The notes under the pieces are model-generated. The model did not search any database, was not told the DNA's origin, and worked only from the letters and a program-made list of their open reading frames with translations. DNA of 9,518 nt. It comes from a bacterium (GTDB lineage: Bacteria > Bacteroidota > Bacteroidia > Bacteroidales > Bacteroidaceae). The stretch is from NCBI GenBank assembly GCA_004559785.1, contig SFXD01000077.1, positions 1 to 9,518 on the forward strand. The letters are read 5' to 3'. The position numbers were made by a program, and so were the translations under genes. How positions within the stretch are numbered: position 1 is the first letter of the stretch; each line of letters starts with the position of its first letter. Below are positions 1 to 6,740 of this stretch, in pieces.

Positions 1-108
1 GAGAAGTTCGGCTACCGCCGCTTCGACTATCTCTATCTTGAAGACTCGCTGAGCGACAGCGAGCGCATCAACGAGACAAACAACATCATCAAACAATTCT
101 TTGAATAA
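1..108 (+). CDS. C-terminal end of an unidentified protein (5' truncated)
   Basis: Frame 1 is open from the window edge to a TAA at 106-108 and gives 35 residues ending in IIKQFFE. The stretch is charged and hydrophilic (LEDSLSDSERINETNN), with codon use like that of the following gene (GAG, CGC, CTG, ATC). The stop lies 11 bp before the methyltransferase ATG, so the two genes are almost certainly cotranscribed. In comparable restriction-modification or defence loci the neighbour of a Mod-like methyltransferase is often a helicase or nuclease subunit, but nothing in this tail identifies it, and I assign no function. That it is a real gene end rests on the continuous frame, the codon use and the tight spacing. 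Confidence 0.7.
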   Translation, partial: EKFGYRRFDYLYLEDSLSDSERINETNNIIKQFFE

Positions 109-119
109 TCCCAGATTCT

Positions 120-2030
120 ATGGCTGTAAAATATATTCCGTTCTTTCCAGAACCCATCGAGGGCCAAGCCCTCCTGAACAATTTCAACCGCACGCTCCGC
201 TATCGTGGCGTGGAGGAACTCAGCGGTCGCCTGCGCCGTGGAATGCCTTACTATGAGGTGGAGACCACCGAAAAGGTGGGCGATGCGGACACCGACAACA
301 TGATTATCCGCGGCGAGTGCCTCTCTGCATGTGCCTACATCAAGGAGCAGGGCGTGAAGGTGGACCTCGTATATATCGACCCGCCCTTTGCCAGTGGTGC
401 CGACTATGCCAAGAAGGTGTATGTGCGCCGCAACCCCAAGGTGGCGGAAGCCATCTCGCAGGCAGAGACGGAACTTGACATCGACGAACTCAAAGCCTTC
501 GAGGAAACCATGTACGGCGATGTGTGGGACAAGGAGAAGTATCTCAACTGGATGTACGAGAACCTTGTTGCTATCAAGGCCGTGATGAGCGACACGGCAA
601 GCATCTATGTGCATCTTGATTATCACATCGGGCACTATGTGAAGATATTGCTGGACGAGATATTTGGGGAAGAGAACTTCAGGAATGAGATTGTGTGGTA
701 CTACCCTGGAAGGGAAAGACAATCCGACAATAAATTCCAATCGAAGCATGATGTAATTTTCTTTTATGCTGGAAGCGAGGATACTATTCTAAACCCAGTA
801 ACGAAAGAATGGACAAGAGAAGATCGAATAAAAGCACTTAGAAGGAAAATTTACAAAGATGAAGACGGCAGAGAATGGTTTTGGGAAACTAGAGGACAAG
901 CAAATGGTATTGAGCCATATAAGAGATATTTAGACGAATATGTTGAAAAAGGTGGCGCATTAAATGACGTGTGGGATGATATACAATTCCTTAGAGGCAA
1001 TCACCCTGAGCGCAATGACTACGCCACCCAAAAGCCCGAAGCCCTCTTGGAGCGCATCATCAAGGCCTCGTCTGACGAAGGTATGCTTGTGGCTGACTTC
1101 TTCGGAGGCAGCGGTGTGGCAGCAGCCGTGGCAAACCGTTTGGGCAGGAGATTTATCCATAACGACATCGGCATCAACAGCATACAGACGGCGCGTGACC
1201 GACTTGTGGCAGCCGGAGCCTGCTTCACCATGAAGGAAGTGAAGGACGGCGTGCAGCTCTACCGCAATCCGCAGCAGACCATGGAGAATATCTGCCGGCT
1301 TATTCCGGGCTTGAAGAACGACGACAGCGTGGATGAGTTCTGGGAAGGCTACATCAGCGACTCACGGCTTGGCAAAGTGCCAGTGTATGTGCCCAACCTC
1401 ATGGACAGCTCGTCGAAACTGCTCGACGAGGTGATGATGAACCGCATCCTGCACGAGGCAATACCCGAACTGCCAAGCGACATCAAGAAGGTCATCGTCT
1501 ATTATGTTGACATCACAAGCGAGGAGGAGATTTACAAGTTCATCCACGAAGACAAGTCTGTGACAAAGGACTTTGTGGAACTGCGCGACCTGAAGGCGGT
1601 GCTCGACGAGGTGGTGGCAGCCGACCATGCAGAATACAAGGTAGTGCCTGCCACCGAGATTCTCTGCGGACAAACGGTGGAGAAGGAAGGCTTCGACATC
1701 GAGATAACCAAATTCGTCAGCGACCGAGTGATGCAGAAAATCTATGACTTCAACGCCAAGAACATGGGTGCCGACAAGAAGAAAAAGTTCAACCCCATAA
1801 CCATCAGCGACGAAGGCCTGGAAACCATCGAGTACGTTTCCGTTGATTGTACCGCCAATGAAGGCCAGTGGCACAGCGACTCGGAAATAAAGATTGACAA
1901 GCTCGGCTACGTCGTCCTCAATGGCAAGAAAACCAAGGACTTCTGGAATGCCAAAATCTATGCGCCCAAGCAACCTCTACGCCTCAAGATACGCAACATC
2001 TGTGGCGATGAGACGATATTTCTTCTTTGA
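120..2030 (+). CDS. Beta-class site-specific DNA adenine methyltransferase (type III Mod-like)
   Basis: Predicted to transfer a methyl group from S-adenosylmethionine to adenine N6 in a specific DNA site. The 636 residues show the beta-class order: catalytic motif IV DPPF at 87-90 (context VYIDPPF), a HLDYHIGHYVK block at about 165-174, a target-recognition region at about 183-295, TQKPEALLERII at 303-314, then the SAM-binding FFGGSG at 327-332. This order, with motif IV before motif I, matches PF01555 and type III Mod enzymes. Residues 370-636 form a long C-terminal part I do not recognise; it may contact a partner subunit. DPPF and the Mod-like layout favour N6-adenine over N4-cytosine. The ATG at 120 follows the previous stop by 11 bp with no clear ribosome binding site. 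No res gene follows: the next gene is convergent and ends 24 bp away, so a partner would have to lie upstream. No simple repeat able to cause phase variation is seen. Confidence 0.93.
   Translation: MAVKYIPFFPEPIEGQALLNNFNRTLRYRGVEELSGRLRRGMPYYEVETTEKVGDADTDNMIIRGECLSACAYIKEQGVKVDLVYIDPPFASGADYAKKVYVRRNPKVAEAISQAETELDIDELKAFEETMYGDVWDKEKYLNWMYENLVAIKAVMSDTASIYVHLDYHIGHYVKILLDEIFGEENFRNEIVWYYPGRERQSDNKFQSKHDVIFFYAGSEDTILNPVTKEWTREDRIKALRRKIYKDEDGREWFWETRGQANGIEPYKRYLDEYVEKGGALNDVWDDIQFLRGNHPERNDYATQKPEALLERIIKASSDEGMLVADFFGGSGVAAAVANRLGRRFIHNDIGINSIQTARDRLVAAGACFTMKEVKDGVQLYRNPQQTMENICRLIPGLKNDDSVDEFWEGYISDSRLGKVPVYVPNLMDSSSKLLDEVMMNRILHEAIPELPSDIKKVIVYYVDITSEEEIYKFIHEDKSVTKDFVELRDLKAVLDEVVAADHAEYKVVPATEILCGQTVEKEGFDIEITKFVSDRVMQKIYDFNAKNMGADKKKKFNPITISDEGLETIEYVSVDCTANEGQWHSDSEIKIDKLGYVVLNGKKTKDFWNAKIYAPKQPLRLKIRNICGDETIFLL
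666..1004 (+). other. AT-rich target-recognition segment inside the methyltransferase gene
   Basis: This part of the methyltransferase gene encodes roughly residues 183-295, between motif IV and the TQKPE/FFGGSG block, where type III-like Mod proteins carry their DNA-recognition domain. By hand count, GC is about 36% over 721-960 (87 of 240), against 62% at 421-480, 50% at 541-600 and 60% at both 1021-1080 and 1081-1140. Codon choice shifts too: arginine is mostly AGA/AGG and isoleucine includes ATA, while flanking parts use CGC and ATC. The reading frame is intact. The pattern fits replacement of a specificity module by homologous recombination in the conserved flanks. Edges are estimated to about 20 bp. 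Confidence 0.7.
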
Positions 2031-2054
2031 CAGGTGTCTGGGGCACGCAGTCCA

Positions 2055-2540
2055 TCAGAAGTAGAACCCGAATCCTATCTTGAGTCCTACCGTGCTGAAA
2101 TTGGAATAATCGTTGAGGCACATGTCATAGTAGAGGGCGGGCTCAACACTGACGTGCTGGTTAATGTAGAAGCAATAGCCAACCTCGGGCGTAAGATAAA
2201 TGTTGTTGGCTACTGTGGGACCGATATGCTGATACTTCAGCCCAAGGTTGAGGTAGATGCCATTCTGCTCAATATAATAGCGTCCGGCAGCCCCAATGGT
2301 AAAGTCGTTGAAGCTCTTCCTGTGGTCCCATCCCAACTGGCCGAGTAGCATCCAGCTGTCGCAAACGAAATATCCGCCAGAGGCCTGTAGGCCGAGGGTG
2401 AATTCTGAATTCTTGTTATAATTCAGGTTGAGGCCTGAAATTGACGTGCTGACGTACTTGGTGCCTTTCTCGAACTGGGCAAAGGCTCCTGTGGAGATAA
2501 CTGCAAGAAGCAGCGTGAGAAACACTTTTTTCATATCCAT
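2055..2540 (-). CDS. Small outer-membrane beta-barrel protein
   Basis: A 161-residue protein predicted to sit in the outer membrane. It begins with a clear Sec signal peptide (MKK, then the hydrophobic FLTLLLAVISTGAFA), with likely cleavage at AFA|Q after residue 21. The mature part is rich in Gly, aromatic and alternating polar/hydrophobic residues (YVSTSISGLNLNY, FTIGAAGRYYI, IYLNLGLKYQH, VSVEPALYYDM). It ends in GFGFYF, the C-terminal aromatic signal used by barrel proteins for assembly. The size fits a barrel of about eight strands, as in the OmpW/OmpX or 'porin family' group; ligand and role are unknown. Two starts are possible, ATG at 2540 or the in-frame ATG at 2534, and the signal peptide works with either. 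It converges on the methyltransferase gene and lies downstream of uvrA on the same strand, but has its own promoter-like sequence. Confidence 0.85.
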   Translation of the reverse strand: MDMKKVFLTLLLAVISTGAFAQFEKGTKYVSTSISGLNLNYNKNSEFTLGLQASGGYFVCDSWMLLGQLGWDHRKSFNDFTIGAAGRYYIEQNGIYLNLGLKYQHIGPTVANNIYLTPEVGYCFYINQHVSVEPALYYDMCLNDYSNFSTVGLKIGFGFYF

Positions 2541-2568
2541 TTATCGTTTAAAATGATTACAACCAACA

Positions 2569-2600
2569 CGAAGGTACGGCTTTTTCGTCATTCTGCCAAG
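2569..2600 (-). promoter_or_regulatory. Bacteroidota-type promoter of the beta-barrel gene
   Basis: Read on the minus strand, TACCTTCG (2569-2576) matches the -7 consensus TAnnTTTG at five of its six fixed bases. Twenty bases upstream is CTTG (2597-2600), close to the -33 TTTG element, and the spacing is as expected. A start of transcription near 2562-2564 would give a leader of about 22-24 nt before the ATG at 2540. This is a motif match only. It suggests the barrel gene can be expressed independently of uvrA. Confidence 0.5.
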
Positions 2601-2611
2601 GGATAGCCTTG
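2597..2611. repeat. Small inverted repeat overlapping a -33 element
   Basis: Perfect 5-bp arms CAAGG and CCTTG are separated by GATAG, and on the + strand are followed by TTTTT (2612-2616). The left arm covers the presumed -33 element of the beta-barrel promoter, so it could be an operator. On the + strand it resembles a weak intrinsic terminator, but no gene is transcribed toward it in that direction. The rest of the gap between the barrel gene and uvrA (2541-2758, 218 bp) holds T-rich + strand tracts at about 2632-2649 and no gene that I can support. Confidence 0.3.
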
Positions 2612-2758
2612 TTTTTATGTCTCACCCCCTCCTTTTTTATGATTTTTTAGGGGATGTCCTCAGATAAGTAGAACGCCCCTATTGAACTGCCCATATATGA
2701 TTCCTATGTCGGTATGTCCTGCACGTTGCGTCCCATCCTTGTCAGGCGGGCCTTCGGA

Positions 2759-5590
2759 TTATCCGGAGCATTGTACGCTCAGCAATCCCCTGAGGTACCT
2801 GCCTGTATGGCTCGTGGTGCATTGGCTGACGTCTTCGGGAGTGCCGCAAGCCACGATGTTCCCGCCCTTGTCACCTCCTTCCGGTCCGAGGTCTATGATG
2901 TGGTCGGCACACTTGATGACTTCCAGGTTGTGCTCTATGATGATAACCGTATGTCCACGTTTGATGAGGGCATCGAAGGAGGACAGCAGTTTCCTGATGT
3001 CGTGGAAGTGCAGTCCCGTGGTAGGCTCGTCAAAGATGAATATGGTGGGTGTGGCTTTCTCCTGCCCGAGGTAGTAAGCCAGCTTGACCCTTTGGTTTTC
3101 GCCACCCGAAAGGGTGGAGGAGGACTGGCCTAGCTTGACGTATCCAAGCCCCACGTCCTGCAGCGGCTTGAGCATGGATACTATGCGCCGCTGACCGTGT
3201 CCGGAAAAGAACTCTATCGCCTGGTTGATGGTCATGTTGAGGATGTCGTAGACGTTCTGTCCCTGATACCTTACGTCAAGTATGTCTTGCTTGAAGCGTC
3301 TGCCGTGGCAACTTTCGCATTCGAGGACGAGGTCGGCCATGAACTGCATCTCCACCGTAATGGTGCCTTCGCCCTTACACTCTTCGCAGCGTCCGCCACC
3401 TGTGTTGAAACTGAAGAACGAAGCCGTATACCCCATCTGCTGTGCCAGTGGCTGCTGAGTGAGCAGACGACGTATCTCGTCCCATGCCTTTACATACGTC
3501 ACTGGATTAGAACGGCTGCTCTTGCCTATTGGATTCTGGTCGACAAACTCTATCGCACCAATCTCCCGGAAGTCGCCTTCCAGGGATAGGTATTCCCCGG
3601 GACGTTCTGCCACTTCATCCAGCTGGCGTTTCATGGCGTTGTAGAATATGTCCCTGACGATGGTACTCTTGCCACTGCCGGAAACGCCTGTCACACAGGT
3701 CATGACGTTGAGAGGGAAGCATACGTCTATGCCCTTGAGGTTGTTTGCCCTTGCGCCTTTGACAGAGATGAAGTTGGTCCATGGGCGTCTTTGCAAGGGT
3801 ACGGGGATGGTGTCCTTGCCGGAAAGGAAGGCAAGCGTATGGCTTGGGTTGTCGATGCCAGGGTCCTGCCCTTGCCTGGACGGGGGTATGCCTTGCCAGA
3901 CAACCTGTCCTCCGCCACGTCCCGCTTCGGGACCTATGTCTATAATCCAGTCGGCAGCCCTCATGATGTCCTCGTCGTGTTCCACCACTATCACCGTGTT
4001 GCCCAGGTCGCGCAGTTTCCTCAGTACGCTGATGAGCCGCTCGGTGTCCCTGCTGTGAAGTCCTATGCTTGGCTCGTCGAGTATGTACATGCTGCCCACA
4101 AGGCTGCTGCCAAGGGACGTGGCAAGGCTGATGCGCTGGCTCTCGCCTCCGGAGAGTGTGTTGCTGGGACGGTTGAGCGTAAGGTAGCTTAGCCCCACGT
4201 CTGCGAGATACTGAAGCCGGTGGAGTATCTCGGTGACGATGCGCTGGGAAATCTTATTCTCGTTTTCTGTAAGGTGGGATGGCAGTCCTGAAATCCATTC
4301 GAGCAGCATGTCGACAGGCATTTCCACCAATTCGGAAATCTTCTTGCCTGCCACAAGGACGTAGTCAGCCTCCTTGCGCAGCCTCGCTCCATGGCACACG
4401 GGGCAGATGGTCTTGCCGCGATACCTTGCGAGCATCACTCGGTTTTGTATCTTGTATTGACCTTGCCTGAGGTAGTCGAAGAAGGCGTCAATGGAGATGA
4501 GCCCCCATTCCTTCTCTTCCTCGGCGAGTTGTCGCTGATGTGCCGTCAGGTAACTTGGGAAGGTACCGTGCCAGAGCCAGTCCTTCTCCTCCTGCGTGAG
4601 CTCAAGATATGGCTTGAAGACAGGGAAACCACGTTCCGAGTTGAAACGTATGAACCAGTCCTTCCACTCGCTCATCTTCTCTCCGCGCCAGCATACAACG
4701 GCACCTTCATAGATGCTGAGTGTACTGTCGGGCACGACAAGTCGTTCGTCTATTCCCATGACCTTGCCGAAGCCCTCGCACTCAGGACATGCTCCAATTG
4801 GCGAGTTGAAGGCAAAGAGGTTGTCGGTAGGACGTTCGAACCTGATGCCGTCAGCCTCGAATTCCGTGCTGAACACTGTCCGTCGCCCATCCTCCACGAG
4901 TTGTATGGTCAGTTCTCCATGCCCTTCATAGAATGCAGTCTCAGCCGAGTCGGCAAGCCGTGCCTCCGTGTCCTTTGAGGCATTTGAGCTAAGTCTGTCT
5001 ACGATGAGGTAGACGTCGTCGTCCTTGCTTGGTTGGTATTCGTCGATGCGTATCACGGCATCGTTTACGAGGAGTCGGGCAAATCCCTGTCCAGCCAGGA
5101 CCTGTGGGGTGGATTGCGTTCTGCACAGCACCATCATCCTGGTACCTTCGGGCAAGAGCCGCATGTAGTCCACCACGTCGTCGGCTGTATGGTTCTTGAC
5201 CTCCTTGCCACTGACAGGGCTGAAGGTCCTGCCTATGCGTGCGTACAGAAGGCGTAGGTATTCGTATATCTCTGTGCTGGTGCCTACCGTGCTGCGAGGG
5301 TTGCGGCTCGTAACCTTCTGCTCTATGGCTATTGCAGGTGGTATGCCCTTGATGTAGTCGCACTCGGGCTTGTTCATCCTTCCGAGGAACTGCCTGGCGT
5401 AAGAGGAGAGACTCTCAACGTATCGTCGCTGCCCCTCGGCATAGAGCGTGTCGAAAGCCAGGCTACTCTTTCCGCTGCCGCTTAGTCCTGTGATGACAAC
5501 AAGCTTGCCGCGCGGTATCCTGACGTCGATGTCTTTCAGGTTGTTGACCCTTGCCCCCTTGACATAGATGTATTCTTCTTGCCGCGTCAT
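2759..5590 (-). CDS. uvrA: UvrA, excinuclease ABC subunit A
   Basis: Damage-recognition ATPase of nucleotide excision repair; as a dimer it loads UvrB onto lesions in the cytoplasm. The 943 residues match the usual length of about 940. Tandem ABC modules are complete: Walker A GLSGSGKSS at 35-43 and GVSGSGKST at 635-643, signatures LSGGESQR at 479-486 and LSGGENQR at 827-834, Walker B LDEPSIGLH at 504-512 and FDEPTTGLH at 853-861, each followed by an EH switch histidine (VVEHDED, IIEHNLE). The N-terminal YVESLSSYARQFL and NPRSTVGT blocks are UvrA hallmarks. The C-terminal zinc module is intact (CEEC 735-738, CESC 758-761). Of the first four-cysteine knuckle known from E. coli only CPEC (268-271) remains; the pair expected about 20 residues earlier is absent. 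CPVC at 397-400 is present. The ATG overlaps the asparaginase stop as ATGA, implying coupled translation. Confidence 0.98.
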   Translation of the reverse strand: MTRQEEYIYVKGARVNNLKDIDVRIPRGKLVVITGLSGSGKSSLAFDTLYAEGQRRYVESLSSYARQFLGRMNKPECDYIKGIPPAIAIEQKVTSRNPRSTVGTSTEIYEYLRLLYARIGRTFSPVSGKEVKNHTADDVVDYMRLLPEGTRMMVLCRTQSTPQVLAGQGFARLLVNDAVIRIDEYQPSKDDDVYLIVDRLSSNASKDTEARLADSAETAFYEGHGELTIQLVEDGRRTVFSTEFEADGIRFERPTDNLFAFNSPIGACPECEGFGKVMGIDERLVVPDSTLSIYEGAVVCWRGEKMSEWKDWFIRFNSERGFPVFKPYLELTQEEKDWLWHGTFPSYLTAHQRQLAEEEKEWGLISIDAFFDYLRQGQYKIQNRVMLARYRGKTICPVCHGARLRKEADYVLVAGKKISELVEMPVDMLLEWISGLPSHLTENENKISQRIVTEILHRLQYLADVGLSYLTLNRPSNTLSGGESQRISLATSLGSSLVGSMYILDEPSIGLHSRDTERLISVLRKLRDLGNTVIVVEHDEDIMRAADWIIDIGPEAGRGGGQVVWQGIPPSRQGQDPGIDNPSHTLAFLSGKDTIPVPLQRRPWTNFISVKGARANNLKGIDVCFPLNVMTCVTGVSGSGKSTIVRDIFYNAMKRQLDEVAERPGEYLSLEGDFREIGAIEFVDQNPIGKSSRSNPVTYVKAWDEIRRLLTQQPLAQQMGYTASFFSFNTGGGRCEECKGEGTITVEMQFMADLVLECESCHGRRFKQDILDVRYQGQNVYDILNMTINQAIEFFSGHGQRRIVSMLKPLQDVGLGYVKLGQSSSTLSGGENQRVKLAYYLGQEKATPTIFIFDEPTTGLHFHDIRKLLSSFDALIKRGHTVIIIEHNLEVIKCADHIIDLGPEGGDKGGNIVACGTPEDVSQCTTSHTGRYLRGLLSVQCSG

Positions 5591-6645
5591 GCCTTCTTGT
5601 CTATGCTTATTTCACCTGCCAGGTCAGTGTTTATCATCTGTCTCAAGTCGTCGATGGGGAGCTTGTGCCCGATGAGGAACATGAGTTTCGTTATGGCGCA
5701 CTCGGGTGTGCTGTCGTAGCCGGAGACAACTCCGCACTTCAGCAGGGGCAGGCTTGTCCCATACAGTCCCATGTGTACGCATCCCGACTGGCACTGGGTG
5801 ATGTTTACCATCAGTATGCCTCTGCTGCGGGCATCGCACAGTTCGTTTATGAGCCACTCTGACTGTGGGGCATTGCCGGCACCGAAGGTTCGCAGGATGA
5901 CGGCTTTCAGCCCGGGGATGTTGAGTACGCTGTGTACGAGGCTCTGTTGTATGCCCGGGAATAGCGTCAGTACCACTACGTTTGGGTCGACAAGATAATG
6001 GGGCTTGAATGGTCGGGTAGGGTCGGGCCTGCGTATGGCATGCTCGTTGTATTGTATCGTGATGCCTGCCGTAGCGAGTTCTGGATAGTTGAATGAGCGG
6101 AAGGCATTGAATTGTTCTGCATTGATCTTGGTGGTCCGGTTGCCGCGCATCAGTTTCTCCTTGAAATATATGCACACCTCTGGCACCATCGGAGTACCAT
6201 CCTTGCGGCGTGCGGCAGCTATCTCGATGGCGGTGATGAGGTTTTCCTTGCCGTCTGTGCGCAGTGTACCTATGGGAAGCTGAGAGCCAGTCAGGATGAC
6301 GGGCTTTCCCAGGTTCTCGAGCATGAAGCTTAGTGCGGAAGCCGTGTATGCCATGGTGTCTGTGCCGTGCAATATGACGAATCCGTCAAAGAACTCGTAA
6401 TTGGTGCTGATAATCTTCACCAACTTAGCCCAGTGGTCCAGTTGCATGTCGCTTGAGTCGATGGGAGGATTGAAGGTAAAGGTGCTAATGCTGTAATCGA
6501 ATCTTTTCAGCTCGGGAACCTCTTCGAGCAGCAGGTTGAAGTTGAAGTTCTCAAGGGCACCCGTTTCGGGATTCTCCCTCATGCCTATCGTGCCACCTGT
6601 ATATATTAGCAGAATGCTAGGTCTGTGTACTTTGATTAAAGCCAT
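5587..6645 (-). CDS. ansA: Type I (cytoplasmic) L-asparaginase
   Basis: Hydrolyses L-asparagine to aspartate and ammonia. Using the ATG at 6645 the protein has 352 residues (MALIKVHRPS...). Both active-site signatures are present: IYTGGTIG with the nucleophilic Thr at 16, and LHGTDTM at 92-98 with Thr95 and Asp96. The family's substrate-binding DSSDM (63-67) and RGNRTTK, whose final Lys173 probably completes the catalytic set, are also present. No signal peptide is seen, so it should be cytoplasmic like E. coli AnsA rather than the periplasmic type II enzyme. An upstream in-frame TTG at 6675 would add ten residues but lies inside the likely -7 promoter box, so I reject it. It is the first gene of an operon with uvrA, overlapping it by 4 bp. 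Related glutaminase or asparaginase/glutaminase activity cannot be excluded. Confidence 0.93.
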   Translation of the reverse strand: MALIKVHRPSILLIYTGGTIGMRENPETGALENFNFNLLLEEVPELKRFDYSISTFTFNPPIDSSDMQLDHWAKLVKIISTNYEFFDGFVILHGTDTMAYTASALSFMLENLGKPVILTGSQLPIGTLRTDGKENLITAIEIAAARRKDGTPMVPEVCIYFKEKLMRGNRTTKINAEQFNAFRSFNYPELATAGITIQYNEHAIRRPDPTRPFKPHYLVDPNVVVLTLFPGIQQSLVHSVLNIPGLKAVILRTFGAGNAPQSEWLINELCDARSRGILMVNITQCQSGCVHMGLYGTSLPLLKCGVVSGYDSTPECAITKLMFLIGHKLPIDDLRQMINTDLAGEISIDKKA

Positions 6646-6663
6646 ATTTGTAGGGGAAAGCGA

Positions 6664-6679
6664 AATTTTGTGCAAAATT
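6664..6679. repeat. Perfect palindrome over the asparaginase promoter
   Basis: AATTTTG (6664-6670) and CAAAATT (6673-6679) are perfect 7-bp inverted arms around a TG centre. The right arm coincides with the TAATTTTG -7 box of the asparaginase-uvrA operon. Position and symmetry fit the binding site of a dimeric regulator, but the AT-rich arms could also arise by chance from the -7 consensus itself. Confidence 0.4.
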
Positions 6680-6680
6680 A
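6673..6680 (-). promoter_or_regulatory. -7 box of the asparaginase-uvrA operon
   Basis: The minus strand reads TAATTTTG, an exact match to the Bacteroidota -7 consensus TAnnTTTG. Transcription would begin near 6666, giving a leader of about 21 nt to the ATG at 6645. No good -33 TTTG is found 19-21 bp upstream. The box also rules out the upstream TTG start of the asparaginase. Confidence 0.6.
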
Positions 6681-6725
6681 TAAAAAATGTTGGAATGAGT
6701 AGGATATGGAATGGAGAAATTTTCG

Positions 6726-6733
6726 TACATTTG
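6726..6733 (+). promoter_or_regulatory. -7 box of the glycoside hydrolase-lipoprotein pair
   Basis: TACATTTG is an exact match to TAnnTTTG and ends 7 bp before the ATG at 6741. It is divergent from, and about 45 bp away from, the asparaginase -7 box. No clear -33 element lies 19-21 bp upstream. Transcription would start near 6739-6741, so the message would be leaderless or nearly so if translation begins at 6741. Confidence 0.5.
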
Positions 6734-6740
6734 TGACATT

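Noticed and set aside
2034..2348. A + strand frame following the methyltransferase as a possible small partner gene
   Set aside because: It is antisense to the beta-barrel gene, whose signal peptide, barrel pattern and promoter make the minus strand the coding one.
2617..2656. Terminator from CCCCT/AGGGG arms with T-runs in the gap after uvrA
   Set aside because: The arms are only 5 bp with a loop of about 18 nt, and the T-runs are on the strand opposite to uvrA transcription.
2748..2770. Short palindrome CGGAT-T-ATCCG at the uvrA stop codon
   Set aside because: A one-base centre cannot form a hairpin, and no following T-run or second copy supports a regulatory role.
3791..4192. Long open frames on the + strand opposite uvrA, and similar ones opposite the methyltransferase, asparaginase, hydrolase and HAD genes
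   Set aside because: They are antisense or shifted-frame shadows of strongly conserved genes, with no recognisable domains of their own.
6646..6675. Ten-residue N-terminal extension of the asparaginase from a TTG codon
   Set aside because: The TTG is the end of an exact TAATTTTG -7 promoter box, so it would not be transcribed; the ATG at 6645 starts right before the conserved family core.
6711..6740. ATG at 6711 as start of the glycoside hydrolase
   Set aside because: It lies upstream of the TACATTTG box, and the added residues put a polar stretch before an otherwise well-formed signal peptide beginning at 6741.
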